From Silvimonas iriomotensis (GTDB taxonomy: Bacteria; Pseudomonadota; Gammaproteobacteria; Burkholderiales; Chitinibacteraceae): a stretch of 64,000 nucleotides of DNA. The stretch covers positions 163,082 to 227,081 of the forward strand of contig NZ_BMLX01000006.1 in assembly GCF_014645535.1 (NCBI RefSeq), written 5' to 3'. Below the pieces are notes generated by a model that saw only the letters and a program-made list of their open reading frames with translations, was not told the DNA's origin and ran no database searches. Positions 47,889 to 57,956 of the stretch are shown here, one piece after another (position 1 is the first letter of the stretch; the number at the start of each line of letters is the position of its first letter). Both the position numbers and the translations under genes were made by a program.

Positions 47889-49664
47889 GAACGTTTGATT
47901 GAGCAATTTGGCGGCCCCAGCGAGCTGGCCGATGCCCTCAACCGCCTCTTCCCTGACGATCCTGTCTCCCGTGCCGCCATCTACAAATGGCGTGAACGCG
48001 GCAGCATGCCCCTCTCCGCCCTGAACCGTATTACCCAGCTCGCCGCCAGCCAGGGGCGCGCTTTCGACATCCAGTCGTTTTTTACCGGCACAGATGCTGT
48101 GCCGGCCACACGGAGCACACCGAACATGGGCGATCGTCTTTACATTTTCGACACCACCTTGCGCGACGGCGAGCAGTCTCCCGGCGCCTCGATGACCCGC
48201 GAAGAGAAAATCCGCATTGCCCGCCAGCTGGAACGTCTGGGTGTGGACATCATCGAAGCCGGTTTTGCCGCCGCCAGCCCGGGCGATGCCGAATCGATCC
48301 GCACCATTGCCGGCATCATCAAGGAATCCACCATCTGTTCGCTGGCCCGTGCCAACGAGCGCGATGTGCGCGCCGCTGGCGAAGCCATTACGCCCGCCGC
48401 ACGTGGCCGTGTGCATACCTTTATCGCGACCAGCCCGATCCACATGGAAAAGAAGCTGCGCATGCATCCGGACCAGGTAGTGGAAGCCGCTGTCAAGGCC
48501 GTGACCATTGCCCGCGAATACACCGACGATGTCGAGTTCTCTGCTGAAGATGCGCTGCGCTCCGACCCGGCTTTCCTTGCCCATATTTTTGGCGAAGTGA
48601 TCAAGGCCGGCGCCCGTACCATCAACGTACCGGATACCGTCGGTTACGCCATTCCGGGGATCACCGAAGCCTTCTTCCGCAACCTGATTGCCGCGACCCC
48701 GGGTGGCGACAAGGTGATCTGGTCCGCACATTGCCATGACGATCTGGGCATGTCCGTCGCCAACTCGCTCTCTGCCGTGCTGGGTGGTGCGCGTCAGGTG
48801 GAATGCACGATCAACGGTCTGGGCGAGCGCGCCGGTAACGCCAGCCTGGAAGAAATCGTGATGGCGGTGAAAACCCGCCGGGATATCTTCGGTGTGGACA
48901 CCCGCATCGACACCACACAGATCGTGCCGAGCTCCAAACTGGTCTCGACCATCACCGGTTACCCGGTGCAGCCGAACAAGGCGATTGTGGGCGCGAACGC
49001 GTTTGCCCATGAATCCGGCATTCACCAGGATGGCGTGCTCAAGCACCGCGAAACCTACGAAATCATGAGCGCCGAATCTGTGGGCTGGTCGACCAACCGC
49101 CTTACGCTGGGCAAGCTCTCGGGCCGCAACGCGTTCAAGACCAAGCTCGCTGAACTGGGCATTGAACTGGCCAGCGAAGAAGCCCTCAACGCTGCCTTCG
49201 CCCGCTTCAAGGATCTGGCTGACCGCAAGCGTGAAATCTTCGACGAAGACTTGCATGCGCTGGTGTCGGACGAACTGGTGAACAAGGAACAGGAAACCTG
49301 GCGCCTGACGTCGCTCAAGGTCGTGTCCGAAACCGGCGAAACCCCGAGCGCCACGCTGGTCATGAACGAAAACGGCAAGGAACATCGCGTCGAATGCAAT
49401 GGCGATGGCCCGATTGATGCCGCGTTCAAGGCCATTGAATCGATCGCCAATAGCGGCGCCGAATTACAGTTGTATTCGGTCAACGCGATCACCCAGGGCA
49501 CCGACAGCCAGGGTGAAGTGACGGTCCGTCTGTCCAAAGACGGCCGCGTGGTTAACGGCCAGGGCGCCGACACCGACATTCTGGTGGCCAGCGCCAAGGC
49601 TTATATCTCCGCTGTGAACAAGCTGCACGCCAATATCACACGCACACATCCGCAACCCGTTTAA
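47874..49664 (+). CDS. leuA: 2-isopropylmalate synthase with N-terminal HTH domain
   Basis: First enzyme of leucine synthesis: acetyl-CoA + 2-oxoisovalerate to 2-isopropylmalate. The core enzyme starts at residue 85 ([20 protein letters not shown]) and has metal-binding [28 protein letters not shown] and [13 protein letters not shown]; the LeuA dimer/leucine-feedback domain fills the C-terminus from about 470. That core, 512 aa, is the normal length. In front lie 84 extra residues in unbroken frame: [18 protein letters not shown], then [15 protein letters not shown] and [11 protein letters not shown], the layout of a Cro/YdaS-type helix-turn-helix. ATG 47874 has an ideal GGAG site 6 nt upstream, so the extension is likely made. 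An internal ATG at 48126 with GGAG at 48112 could yield the plain enzyme. Confidence 0.9.
   Translation: MSVDIERLIEQFGGPSELADALNRLFPDDPVSRAAIYKWRERGSMPLSALNRITQLAASQGRAFDIQSFFTGTDAVPATRSTPNMGDRLYIFDTTLRDGEQSPGASMTREEKIRIARQLERLGVDIIEAGFAAASPGDAESIRTIAGIIKESTICSLARANERDVRAAGEAITPAARGRVHTFIATSPIHMEKKLRMHPDQVVEAAVKAVTIAREYTDDVEFSAEDALRSDPAFLAHIFGEVIKAGARTINVPDTVGYAIPGITEAFFRNLIAATPGGDKVIWSAHCHDDLGMSVANSLSAVLGGARQVECTINGLGERAGNASLEEIVMAVKTRRDIFGVDTRIDTTQIVPSSKLVSTITGYPVQPNKAIVGANAFAHESGIHQDGVLKHRETYEIMSAESVGWSTNRLTLGKLSGRNAFKTKLAELGIELASEEALNAAFARFKDLADRKREIFDEDLHALVSDELVNKEQETWRLTSLKVVSETGETPSATLVMNENGKEHRVECNGDGPIDAAFKAIESIANSGAELQLYSVNAITQGTDSQGEVTVRLSKDGRVVNGQGADTDILVASAKAYISAVNKLHANITRTHPQPV
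48085..48105 (+). promoter_or_regulatory. Perfect hairpin in the HTH-LeuA linker before an internal start
   Basis: CCGGCACAG at 48085-48093 pairs perfectly with CTGTGCCGG at 48097-48105, loop ATG. It stands 6 nt ahead of a GGAG site (48112-48115) and 20 nt ahead of ATG 48126, where ordinary LeuA would begin. A T-run precedes rather than follows it, so it is not a plus-strand terminator. Confidence 0.5.
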
Positions 49665-50000
49665 GCCGTTTATCGACGCATCGGCACAAATGAAACAGCC
49701 CGCAAGGCGGGCTGTTAACGAGCTGATGTGCAAAGGGTCTGCCAGGGCGAAATGAAGCGAAAAAGCGGCGTTGACTTCAGCTCAACGCCCTCCTGGAGCT
49801 TCCTTTCAACCCAGGCTCACCCAGGCACAACGGCTCGGCATGTGGAGTTGCCGGAAACCATCCGCCCACAAGGCAGGACAGGCGAAGCTTTTACCGAAAG
49901 TTTCGATACCCTCAACAACGGGAAGCATCACTTCCTCACTTGTTGATCGGCTCCGGCATTATTTTTCTCTGCTTTTGGCGCATCACCCATCGAACAGGCA
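49665..50000. other. 336-bp intergenic region after leuA
   Basis: No convincing gene. A hairpin near the left end, AACAGCCCGC at 49694-49703 with GCGGGCTGTT at 49707-49716, lacks a T-run but probably helps end the leuA transcript. The open frames that cross the rest show no family resemblance or ribosome sites. Confidence 0.6.
49694..49716 (+). terminator. Terminator-like hairpin after leuA
   Basis: Perfect 10-bp stem, 49694-49703 with 49707-49716, loop AAG, 30 nt after the leuA stop. Only two T residues end the stem, so termination may be inefficient. Confidence 0.5.
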
Positions 50001-51004
<1,004 letters not shown>

Positions 51005-51126
51005 TCAGGCAAGCGGGCAGTTGGGGGCGCATGTGAACTTCGCCATGACAATGGCAAGTCCGCGATGCAGCGACATCGTTAAACTCGCGTATTATAAGTT
51101 CCCGCCACACGTTGACAGCATCATTT

Positions 51127-52395
51127 ATGCAGGAAGCCATCACGCCCATGCGATTTCTATCGTCGGTACAACGACACCTACAGCCCCTGCTGACCCTGGG
51201 CTTCTGGCGGCGCCTGTCCGGCTTCATGAAGTTTGTCGGCCACCGCCTGCTTGATGACCGCTGCATGCAAACCGCCGGCAGCCTTACCTACACCACCTTG
51301 CTGGCGATCATCCCGCTGTTCACCATCGCGCTGACGTTGTTCTCGGCGTTTCCCATGTTCAGCGACTACAGCAACCGGTTCCGCAACTTTATCGTGACCA
51401 ATCTGGTGCCGGATGCCTCGGCCAAGGTCATCAGCGTTTACCTGAAGCAGTTTTCGGATAACGCGGAAAAACTGACTGCTTTTGGCACGATCGGGCTGGC
51501 CGTGACCGCGCTGCTGCTGGTGTTCAACATTGAAAAGAGCTTCAACCAGATCTGGGCAGTGCGGCGCCAGCGCAAATTGCTGACGCGCACGCTGATCTAC
51601 TGGGCCGCGCTGACACTGGGGCCGCTCGGCCTGGGCCTGAGCCTGACCATGACCTCGTGGTTTTACCATCGCGGGCTGATTGGCGGTTTTCATATCTTCG
51701 ACAGCACCGTGCGCATTGGCCCGACCCTGGTCACCTTTGCCATGCTCAGCCTTGTCTACAAGATGATCCCCAACTGCTACGTACCGCGCCGGCACGCCAT
51801 CGCAGCCGGTCTGATGGTGGGGATTTTGCTGGAGCTGATGAAGGGGCTGTTCGGCTTGTATATCAACGAGTTTGTGACGCTCAAACTTGTTTATGGCGCC
51901 TTTGCCAGCTTCCCGATCTTTCTGACCTGGCTGTACGTGTGCTGGGTCATTGTGCTGGCCGGCGCGGTGTTCTCAGCCAGCCTGTCGTACTGGCACGGCA
52001 ATGCCTGGACTTGGCATAGCCATGCGGGTACGCGTTTTGAACAGGCGCTACGCCTGTTAGTGGAACTCTCCCGCGCGCGCCATCGCGGTGAAATCCTGCA
52101 TATTGATCAGCTCCGCCGCAACGTCAGCCTGGGGCTGGATACGGCTCACGCCTTGCTGGAACGCATGCTGGAGAAAGGCTGGGTCGAACAGGTCAGGGAT
52201 GGCGCGTGGGTCTCGGCCATTTCACTGCGGCACATCAAGCTGGTGGAGGTGTTCGAGCACGTGGTGACGCCGCTGTACACGCATGACGGCAAGCATCTGG
52301 CCGAACTGATCGACCAGATGCGACTGACGCTGGATGAAACGTTGGAAGATTACGCGACGCGGGAGGCCGCAGCGTCATCCGCACAGCCGGCCTGA
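51127..52395 (+). CDS. YihY/BrkB-family inner membrane protein
   Basis: A 422-aa protein. The YihY domain has about six membrane spans ([21 protein letters not shown], then [19 protein letters not shown] and [25 protein letters not shown]). The C-terminal 130 residues are soluble and include a winged-helix-like segment ([27 protein letters not shown]). The old names tRNA-processing RNase BN and BrkB are not supported for this group. Start uncertain: ATG 51127 or ATG 51148, which has a distant GGAAG. The 3' end overlaps aroB tail to tail by 46 bp. Confidence 0.9.
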   Translation: MQEAITPMRFLSSVQRHLQPLLTLGFWRRLSGFMKFVGHRLLDDRCMQTAGSLTYTTLLAIIPLFTIALTLFSAFPMFSDYSNRFRNFIVTNLVPDASAKVISVYLKQFSDNAEKLTAFGTIGLAVTALLLVFNIEKSFNQIWAVRRQRKLLTRTLIYWAALTLGPLGLGLSLTMTSWFYHRGLIGGFHIFDSTVRIGPTLVTFAMLSLVYKMIPNCYVPRRHAIAAGLMVGILLELMKGLFGLYINEFVTLKLVYGAFASFPIFLTWLYVCWVIVLAGAVFSASLSYWHGNAWTWHSHAGTRFEQALRLLVELSRARHRGEILHIDQLRRNVSLGLDTAHALLERMLEKGWVEQVRDGAWVSAISLRHIKLVEVFEHVVTPLYTHDGKHLAELIDQMRLTLDETLEDYATREAAASSAQPA

Positions 52396-53456
52396 AGCGC
52401 GGCGGCAATGACTTCGGGCGAGAGCGTGCCGATGTACGACTCGCCCAGCTTGCGCATGATGATGAACTTGATCTTGCCGGCGTCCACCTTTTTGTCCTGC
52501 GCCATCAAGGCGGCGTAGCGCTCGTAACCCAGCGCCGGCGCAACCGTCGGCAGGCCGGCAGCGTCCAGCAGCTTGATGATGCGCGCCAGATCGGCGTCGG
52601 TAATCTGGCCCAGTTCACGCGATGCCCGCGCGGCCAGCACCATGCCGGCGGCGACCGCCTCGCCGTGCAACCACGCGCCGTAGCCCAGGCCGGTTTCAAT
52701 GGCATGGCCAAAGGTGTGACCCAGATTCAACAGCGCACGTACGCCGTGCTCTTTCTCGTCTTCACCAACAATGCGCGCCTTGTTCTGGCAGCTGCGTTCC
52801 ACCGCGTAGGCCAGTGCCTCGGTATCACGCGCCATCAGGCGTTCGATATTGGCTTCCAGCCATTCAAGGAACGACAGATCGTCGATCAGGCCGTATTTGA
52901 TGACCTCAGCCAGACCCGCAGAGAATTCGCGATCCGGCAAGGTATCCAGCGAGGCCAGATCGGCCAGTACCAGTTGCGGCTGGTAGAACGAGCCAATCAT
53001 GTTCTTGCCCAGCGGATGGTTGATGGCTGTTTTGCCACCGACCGAGGAATCAACCTGCGCCAGCAGTGTTGTCGGAATCTGGATGAACGGCACGCCACGC
53101 TGGTACACCGCGGCGGCAAAACCCGTCATGTCGCCCACCACACCACCACCCAGCGCAATCAGGGTGGTCTTGCGTTCGGCCCGCGCGGTCAGCAGACCAT
53201 CAAAAATCAGGTTCAGCGTTTCCCAGGTTTTGTACTGTTCGCCATCGGGCAGCACAATCGGGATGATCTGCACGCCCGCGTCTTCCAGCGCCTTTTGCAA
53301 GGGCACCAGATAAAGCGCCGCCACCGTGGTGTTGGTGACAATGGCAGCACGCTTTTGCGGCAGCAATGCGGTAATGCGCTCCACCTGGGCCAGCAGGCCG
53401 CGGCCGATCACGATGTCATAAGAATCCGGGCCGAGATCAAGCTTGACGGTGCGCAT
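52350..53456 (-). CDS. aroB: 3-dehydroquinate synthase AroB
   Basis: Second enzyme of the shikimate pathway, NAD and metal dependent, 368 aa. Motifs are [52 protein letters not shown] and the metal histidines in [13 protein letters not shown] and [13 protein letters not shown] 53456 lies 20 nt inside aroK, so the pair is translationally coupled. The last 15 codons overlap the converging YihY gene. Confidence 0.96.
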   Translation of the reverse strand: MRTVKLDLGPDSYDIVIGRGLLAQVERITALLPQKRAAIVTNTTVAALYLVPLQKALEDAGVQIIPIVLPDGEQYKTWETLNLIFDGLLTARAERKTTLIALGGGVVGDMTGFAAAVYQRGVPFIQIPTTLLAQVDSSVGGKTAINHPLGKNMIGSFYQPQLVLADLASLDTLPDREFSAGLAEVIKYGLIDDLSFLEWLEANIERLMARDTEALAYAVERSCQNKARIVGEDEKEHGVRALLNLGHTFGHAIETGLGYGAWLHGEAVAAGMVLAARASRELGQITDADLARIIKLLDAAGLPTVAPALGYERYAALMAQDKKVDAGKIKFIIMRKLGESYIGTLSPEVIAAALQAGCADDAAASRVA

Positions 53457-53976
53457 ACGCTTTCTGTTCCAGTTGCTGCAAAAGTTGATGGGTAAGGTGC
53501 TGCACGGTCTGCCGGCTGGTATCGACAACGAGATCAGCAACTTCACGGTACAAAGGGTCACGCACCTCAAACAGCTCTGCCAGGCGCTGCTTGGGATTGG
53601 CCGTCTGCAACAGCGGCCGGTTCTTGTCGTGTGCTGTGCGCAGGTAGAGGTCATCCACGCTGGCACGCAAATAGATGACCAGCCCGCCACGGCGTAGCGC
53701 GGCGCGGTTGTCCGGATTGAGCACGGCACCACCGCCTGTTGCCAGCACGATATCGGGCATGGTGGTCAATTCGGCAATCACGGCGCACTCCCGCGCGCGA
53801 AAACCGGTCTCGCCTTCCAGTTCAAAAATCGTGGGAATGCGCACACCGGTACGCGCCTCGATTTCATGGTCGGAGTCGTAGAAGGTTTTCCCGGTCGCGC
53901 GCGCCAGCGCCCGACCTACCGTGGTCTTGCCCGCGCCCATCAGACCGACAAGAAAGAAGTTGCCTGGCATTTTCAT
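53437..53976 (-). CDS. aroK: Shikimate kinase AroK
   Basis: Phosphorylates shikimate at O3. The 179-aa P-loop kinase has Walker [15 protein letters not shown], the shikimate-binding [17 protein letters not shown], the GGGAV loop ([10 protein letters not shown]) and the lid arginine in the DKNRPLL segment. ATG 53976 (with a second ATG two codons on) begins the domain. In many relatives it is cotranscribed with pilQ; here a very strong terminator separates them and a -10 word sits only 8 nt before the ATG. Confidence 0.95.
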   Translation of the reverse strand: MKMPGNFFLVGLMGAGKTTVGRALARATGKTFYDSDHEIEARTGVRIPTIFELEGETGFRARECAVIAELTTMPDIVLATGGGAVLNPDNRAALRRGGLVIYLRASVDDLYLRTAHDKNRPLLQTANPKQRLAELFEVRDPLYREVADLVVDTSRQTVQHLTHQLLQQLEQKAYAHRQA

Positions 53977-53984
53977 AATGATCA

Positions 53985-53990
53985 ATTGTA
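53985..53990 (-). promoter_or_regulatory. -10 element close to the aroK start
   Basis: On the minus strand TACAAT (53990 to 53985) ends 8 nt before the aroK ATG at 53976. Initiation 6-8 nt downstream would start the mRNA at or next to the ATG, a leaderless transcript. No good -35 is seen and no ribosome site precedes the ATG, which fits the idea but also weakens the promoter call. Confidence 0.35.
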
Positions 53991-54046
53991 CAGAAGCCGG
54001 CGAGGCAAGGCACGCCGGATAAAACTGCACGCCGCGGAACCCACAG

Positions 54047-54086
54047 ACAACAAAAAAGGAGAGCCGCAGCTCTCCTTTTTTGTTGT
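54047..54086. terminator. Strong terminator between pilQ and aroK
   Basis: A perfect 18-bp stem, 54047-54064 with 54069-54086, loop CGCA, GC-rich at the tip with A/T runs on both arms. It follows the pilQ stop on the minus strand. Confidence 0.95.
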
Positions 54087-54098
54087 TACACCGACCGC

Positions 54099-56171
54099 TT
54101 AACGCAGGGTCAGATCAGATTGCAGAATCTTCGGTGTGATGAAGATCAGCAGTTCTGCACGGTTATCGGTATCAATCTTGTACTTGAACAGGTTACCCAG
54201 TACCGGGATATCGCCCAGCAGCGGGGTCTTGTCGACCGAGTTCGACAGCGTCTGGGTGTAGATACCACCGATCACGATCGTGCCACCGTTCTCGACCAGC
54301 ACCTTGGTTTCAATGTGCTTGGTGTTGATGGCCGGACCGCTGGAGGTGTTCTGACCCACGCTATCCTTGTTCACCTTCACGTCCATGATCACATTGCCAT
54401 CCGGCGTGATCTGCGGCGTGACACGCAGCGACAGGGTTGCGTCCTTGAAAGCGATGGTCGTGGCGCCGTTCTGCGCGCTTTGCGAGTACGGAATCTGTTG
54501 ACCATCTTCAATCACGGCTTCCACCTGGTCGGCGGTTACCAGACGCGGGCTGGAAATGATCTTGCCCTTGCTGTCGGCTTCCAGTGCGGACAGTTCCAGA
54601 CCCACAAGCCAGTTGGCACTTGCCGCAACCAGAGCGAAGGTAGAAGCATTACCCACACCCAGACCGGTTGCTGGCAGGTTCACGTTCAAGAGGTTGGACG
54701 CCGTGGTGCCACCGATGTTGGTCGTCGAACCATCGCTGTTTGTAGTCGTGAAGTTGTTCAAGCTTGGCGCCGTACCGATCGTGGTATTGCCGGTGTGACC
54801 CAGTGCAGCCCAACCCAGACGGGCACCCAGTTCGCGGCTGAAGGTGTCCGAGGCTTCAACAATACGCGCTTCGATCAGCACCTGACGAACCGGTACGTCC
54901 ACCTTGTTGATGATGCCGCGAATCTGTTCCAGCTTGCTCGATACATCCGAGATGAACAGCGTGTTGGTGCGCTGGTCAACCACGACGCTACCGCGCTTGG
55001 ACAGCATTTGCTGACCGTCGTTGAGCATCTTCTTGATGTCATCGCCCTTCTGGTACTTCAGCTGGAACGATTCGGTACGGGTCGGCTCCAGATCATCCGT
55101 TGCCTTCTGGACTTCGTATTGCTGCTTTTCCTTGTCGGCCAGTTCCTGGCGCGGCGCAATCCACAGCACGTTGCCGCTGCGACGCTGATCCAGACCCTTG
55201 GCTTGCAGGATGATGTCCAGCGCCTGATCCCACGGCACGTCCTTCAGACGCAGCGTCAGGCTACCGTTCACCGAGTCGCTGGTGATGATGTTCAGACCGG
55301 TAAACTCGGCAATCACTTGCAGCACGGTACGGATTTCAACGTTCTGGAAGTTCAGCGACAGCTTCTCGCCCTTGTAGGCCGGCTTGACCTTGGCGGCCTT
55401 GTCGTCATCAATCTTTTCACGCACTTCAACAATGAAGCGGTTTTCAGTCTGATAAGCCGAGTACTCCCAGTTCCCCTTGGGCTCGATCACCATGCGGGCG
55501 TTGTCACCCAGACTGAACGCATCCACTTTCACCACCGGCGTGCCAAAGTCGGTCACATCCAGACGGCGTTCCAGGGTCTTGGGCAGGGTGGCCTTGGTGA
55601 AATCAACCAGAAGGCTCTTGCCTTGCGGCTTGATGTCGATGCCGACATTGGGGTCAGACAGATCCACCACCAGTCGGCCTTCGCCGTTCGGGCCGCGACG
55701 GAAATCCACACCCTTGATCGACTGGGTCGTGGCGGTCGGCTTCACGTCAGAGAAGTGCACCGGGCGCGCTTCGCTGGAAACCGCAGACTGCGTGCCATCC
55801 AGCGTAATCAGGAACGTCTTGCCGTCGACCTTGGTGGTGTAGCCGGCCTGCTTTTGCAGGTTCAGCACCACGCGGGTACGGCCAGAGCCTTCGGCCAGGT
55901 TGATCAGGCGCAGGGCGCTGCCATTGACCTGAACGCTGTTCTTGCCCACCTGATTGCCGGTACCGGCAAAGTCAAAGGCAATGCGCGGCGGCGTATTGAC
56001 CGAGAAACTGGTCGGGGTCGGCACGTCGCCATTGAAAGTCAGCTTGATGACCTGCTTTTCAGCAGAGACTGTTGTTACATCCACGGCGGTGATATCTGCC
56101 GCAAACGCCCATGATGCCACCAGCAAGCCACTGGCCAGCAACACTCGTTGCAGGTTAGATGCCTTGATCAT
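54099..56171 (-). CDS. pilQ: Type IV pilus secretin PilQ
   Basis: Outer-membrane channel for type IV pili, 690 aa. Signal peptide 1-24 (ending SWAFA|AD), two AMIN-like domains for peptidoglycan contact (about 28-130 and 140-260), a secretin N0/N1 region ([23 protein letters not shown] near 270 and a later [19 protein letters not shown]), and the secretin beta-barrel domain to the end, closing with [13 protein letters not shown] and [16 protein letters not shown] motifs. A Thr/Asn/Gly-rich insertion lies near 460-510. It overlaps pilP by 4 nt and ends before a strong terminator. Confidence 0.97.
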   Translation of the reverse strand: MIKASNLQRVLLASGLLVASWAFAADITAVDVTTVSAEKQVIKLTFNGDVPTPTSFSVNTPPRIAFDFAGTGNQVGKNSVQVNGSALRLINLAEGSGRTRVVLNLQKQAGYTTKVDGKTFLITLDGTQSAVSSEARPVHFSDVKPTATTQSIKGVDFRRGPNGEGRLVVDLSDPNVGIDIKPQGKSLLVDFTKATLPKTLERRLDVTDFGTPVVKVDAFSLGDNARMVIEPKGNWEYSAYQTENRFIVEVREKIDDDKAAKVKPAYKGEKLSLNFQNVEIRTVLQVIAEFTGLNIITSDSVNGSLTLRLKDVPWDQALDIILQAKGLDQRRSGNVLWIAPRQELADKEKQQYEVQKATDDLEPTRTESFQLKYQKGDDIKKMLNDGQQMLSKRGSVVVDQRTNTLFISDVSSKLEQIRGIINKVDVPVRQVLIEARIVEASDTFSRELGARLGWAALGHTGNTTIGTAPSLNNFTTTNSDGSTTNIGGTTASNLLNVNLPATGLGVGNASTFALVAASANWLVGLELSALEADSKGKIISSPRLVTADQVEAVIEDGQQIPYSQSAQNGATTIAFKDATLSLRVTPQITPDGNVIMDVKVNKDSVGQNTSSGPAINTKHIETKVLVENGGTIVIGGIYTQTLSNSVDKTPLLGDIPVLGNLFKYKIDTDNRAELLIFITPKILQSDLTLR

Positions 56172-56725
56172 TTCTTTTGCTCCGCCTCTTGCAGGGGAAG
56201 CGCTGTATCGCGCTCCACCCAGTCTCCACCACTGTCTTCGACGATTTCTTTCAGCTTCACTTCGGTATCGCTGATCGTCATGATCTTGCCGAAGTTCTGC
56301 CCCATATAGTTACCGAGCTTGACCCGATACAAGTTGCCGTCAGGCGCACGAATCAGCGCTTGTATCGTCTTGCCCTGCTGCAACGTGCCGACGAAGGTCA
56401 GCTTTTCCAGGTCGTAGTTTTCCAGCGCTTCCTTGGGCCGGTTGGTATCCGGCGCATTGGCGCTGTTGTTCTTGCGGGCGGCGTCCATCTTGTGCGGATT
56501 GAACGGATCGGCCACATCAAACGCGTTATAAGCGAACGGCGTGTACTGGCGGGCTTCGGGCAGCGGCTCGATGTGGCCACGCATGCCTTCGGAACGCTCA
56601 CGCATCCACTGTTTCAGATCACTGTTTTCATCGCCAAAACAACCGGCCAGCAGCAACGCGAGCATCGACACAGCAAGGCCGCGCAGCATCATGCGTTTAT
56701 GCAGATGGTCCATGCGTGTACTCAT
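56168..56725 (-). CDS. pilP: Type IV pilus lipoprotein PilP
   Basis: A 185-aa inner-membrane lipoprotein linking the PilMNO complex to PilQ. The lipobox LLAGC is near residue 29 after a signal beginning around ATG 56725. The disordered proline/charged segment leads to the C-terminal HR-like beta domain (LEKLTFVGTLQQGKTIQALI, YRVKLGNYMGQNFGKI). It overlaps both neighbours by ATGA. Confidence 0.96.
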   Translation of the reverse strand: MSTRMDHLHKRMMLRGLAVSMLALLLAGCFGDENSDLKQWMRERSEGMRGHIEPLPEARQYTPFAYNAFDVADPFNPHKMDAARKNNSANAPDTNRPKEALENYDLEKLTFVGTLQQGKTIQALIRAPDGNLYRVKLGNYMGQNFGKIMTISDTEVKLKEIVEDSGGDWVERDTALPLQEAEQKK

Positions 56726-57354
56726 CGTGTCCTCTTCTTCGCATCGGCCTCAGCCTGACGCACCTGTTGCTGCTCCGAGTCATCCAGAGCGCGATATGTC
56801 TTCACCACGGCAGCCATGCTCAGCGAGTCTGGCGACCTGGGCACAGACAGCTCGATATTGGTCAGCGTCACAATCCGCGACAGTTGAGCTACGTCGCTCA
56901 CAAAGGCAGACAGATCGTGATAGCTGCCGGTGATCCGGATATCGATCGGCATTTCCGCAAATTCAGCGGTCTTGGTTTCAGCCTGCGGACGGAACAGATC
57001 AAACTGCAGACCACGACCCACGCCGGCCTGGTTGATTTCAGTCAACAGGGTTTCCATTTCAGACTTGGTCGGCAGCTGACGCAGCAACACACCGAACGAA
57101 TCCTGGATTTCCTTCAGTTGCTGCTTGTAGGCTTCCAGGTTCGCCGCTTTCTGGGCTTTGTCCAGATACTGCGTCTTGAGCGCTTCTTCCTGCTGCTGGC
57201 CGGCGGCCAGTTGATCCATCTGATCACTCCAGAGCAGGAAATAACCTGCTACGAGAACGACCACCACCAGGACAACAACGAGGCCGATCTGCGCCGCACG
57301 CGGCCAGTTGCCCATGTCCTTGGGGTCAAGATTGCGCAATTCATCAAGGGTCAT
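56722..57354 (-). CDS. pilO: Type IV pilus assembly protein PilO
   Basis: A 210-aa bitopic protein: a short cytoplasmic N-terminus with DPKDMGNWP, one membrane span (about 26-46), a coiled coil and a periplasmic ferredoxin-like domain. It pairs with PilN. The conserved AEMPIDIRITGSYHDLSAFVSDVA region is clear. Overlaps pilN and pilP by 4 nt. Confidence 0.96.
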   Translation of the reverse strand: MTLDELRNLDPKDMGNWPRAAQIGLVVVLVVVVLVAGYFLLWSDQMDQLAAGQQQEEALKTQYLDKAQKAANLEAYKQQLKEIQDSFGVLLRQLPTKSEMETLLTEINQAGVGRGLQFDLFRPQAETKTAEFAEMPIDIRITGSYHDLSAFVSDVAQLSRIVTLTNIELSVPRSPDSLSMAAVVKTYRALDDSEQQQVRQAEADAKKRTR

Positions 57355-57956
57355 TTGGCACCTCCGGGCGCGGATGCGGGACTACGTGCAGCAGCCGGGG
57401 CAGATGCATCATCCTTGGGGCGGGCAAGACGTACGGTCAGCGTGAACTCGGACAAACGCTGATTACCCACTTGCGCGGCCTTCACTTCAATCAGCGTTGG
57501 CTGTTCGAACACGGGCGAGTCAGCCAGGTTACGCATGTAAGTTGACACGCGCGCATTGGACTGCGCATAACCATTGAGGTTAAGCGTCATGTCGTTCTGC
57601 TTGACGTACTTCAAGTAAATGCCTTCCGGCGTCTGACGGGTGAGCTGATCCAGCATCTTCACGTCTTCAGAACGGTTAGCCTGCAGGCGTTCCACCACTT
57701 TCTTGCGGTCGAGCAGTTGCTGCTTTTCCTGCTTGAGCTTGTCGATCTCGGCAATTTGCTGATCCAGCTTGGCGTTTTCCTGGGCCAGGAACTGGTTGCG
57801 CTCATTCTGGGTGTCAATACGCGACTGATAATAGAAATAGCCAAGGGCCACCACCGCAGCTGCGGCAGCAAAAGCGATGCCCAGCATCGCCATATACCGG
57901 TTGTGCCGCGCTTTGCGCGCCTCTTCCCGGTGCGGTAACAGGTTAATGCGGATCAT
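57351..57956 (-). CDS. pilN: Type IV pilus assembly protein PilN
   Basis: A 201-aa bitopic protein with the PilM-binding N-terminal motif IRINLLPHREE, a membrane span (about 24-44), a coiled coil (residues about 50-100) and a periplasmic domain. The C-terminal Ala/Pro tail is variable. It sits between pilM and pilO with 4-nt overlaps. Confidence 0.96.
   Translation of the reverse strand: MIRINLLPHREEARKARHNRYMAMLGIAFAAAAAVVALGYFYYQSRIDTQNERNQFLAQENAKLDQQIAEIDKLKQEKQQLLDRKKVVERLQANRSEDVKMLDQLTRQTPEGIYLKYVKQNDMTLNLNGYAQSNARVSTYMRNLADSPVFEQPTLIEVKAAQVGNQRLSEFTLTVRLARPKDDASAPAAARSPASAPGGAK

Noticed and set aside
48085..48105. Hairpin in leuA as a terminator
   Set aside because: The T-run lies before the stem on the plus strand and would be an A-run on the minus strand; neither orientation fits.
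47844..48125. The leuA extension as a separate small HTH gene or as a sequencing frameshift artefact
   Set aside because: There is no stop codon between the HTH and the enzyme and no shift is needed to join them; a separate gene would require a stop. Internal initiation at 48126 remains possible and is reported.
47838..49385. 515-codon open frame opposite leuA
   Set aside because: Shadow of leuA; no domain, no start signal.
54120..56114. 664-codon open frame opposite pilQ
   Set aside because: It mirrors the pilQ coding frame in GC-rich DNA, has no recognisable domain and lacks a ribosome site; pilQ is certain.
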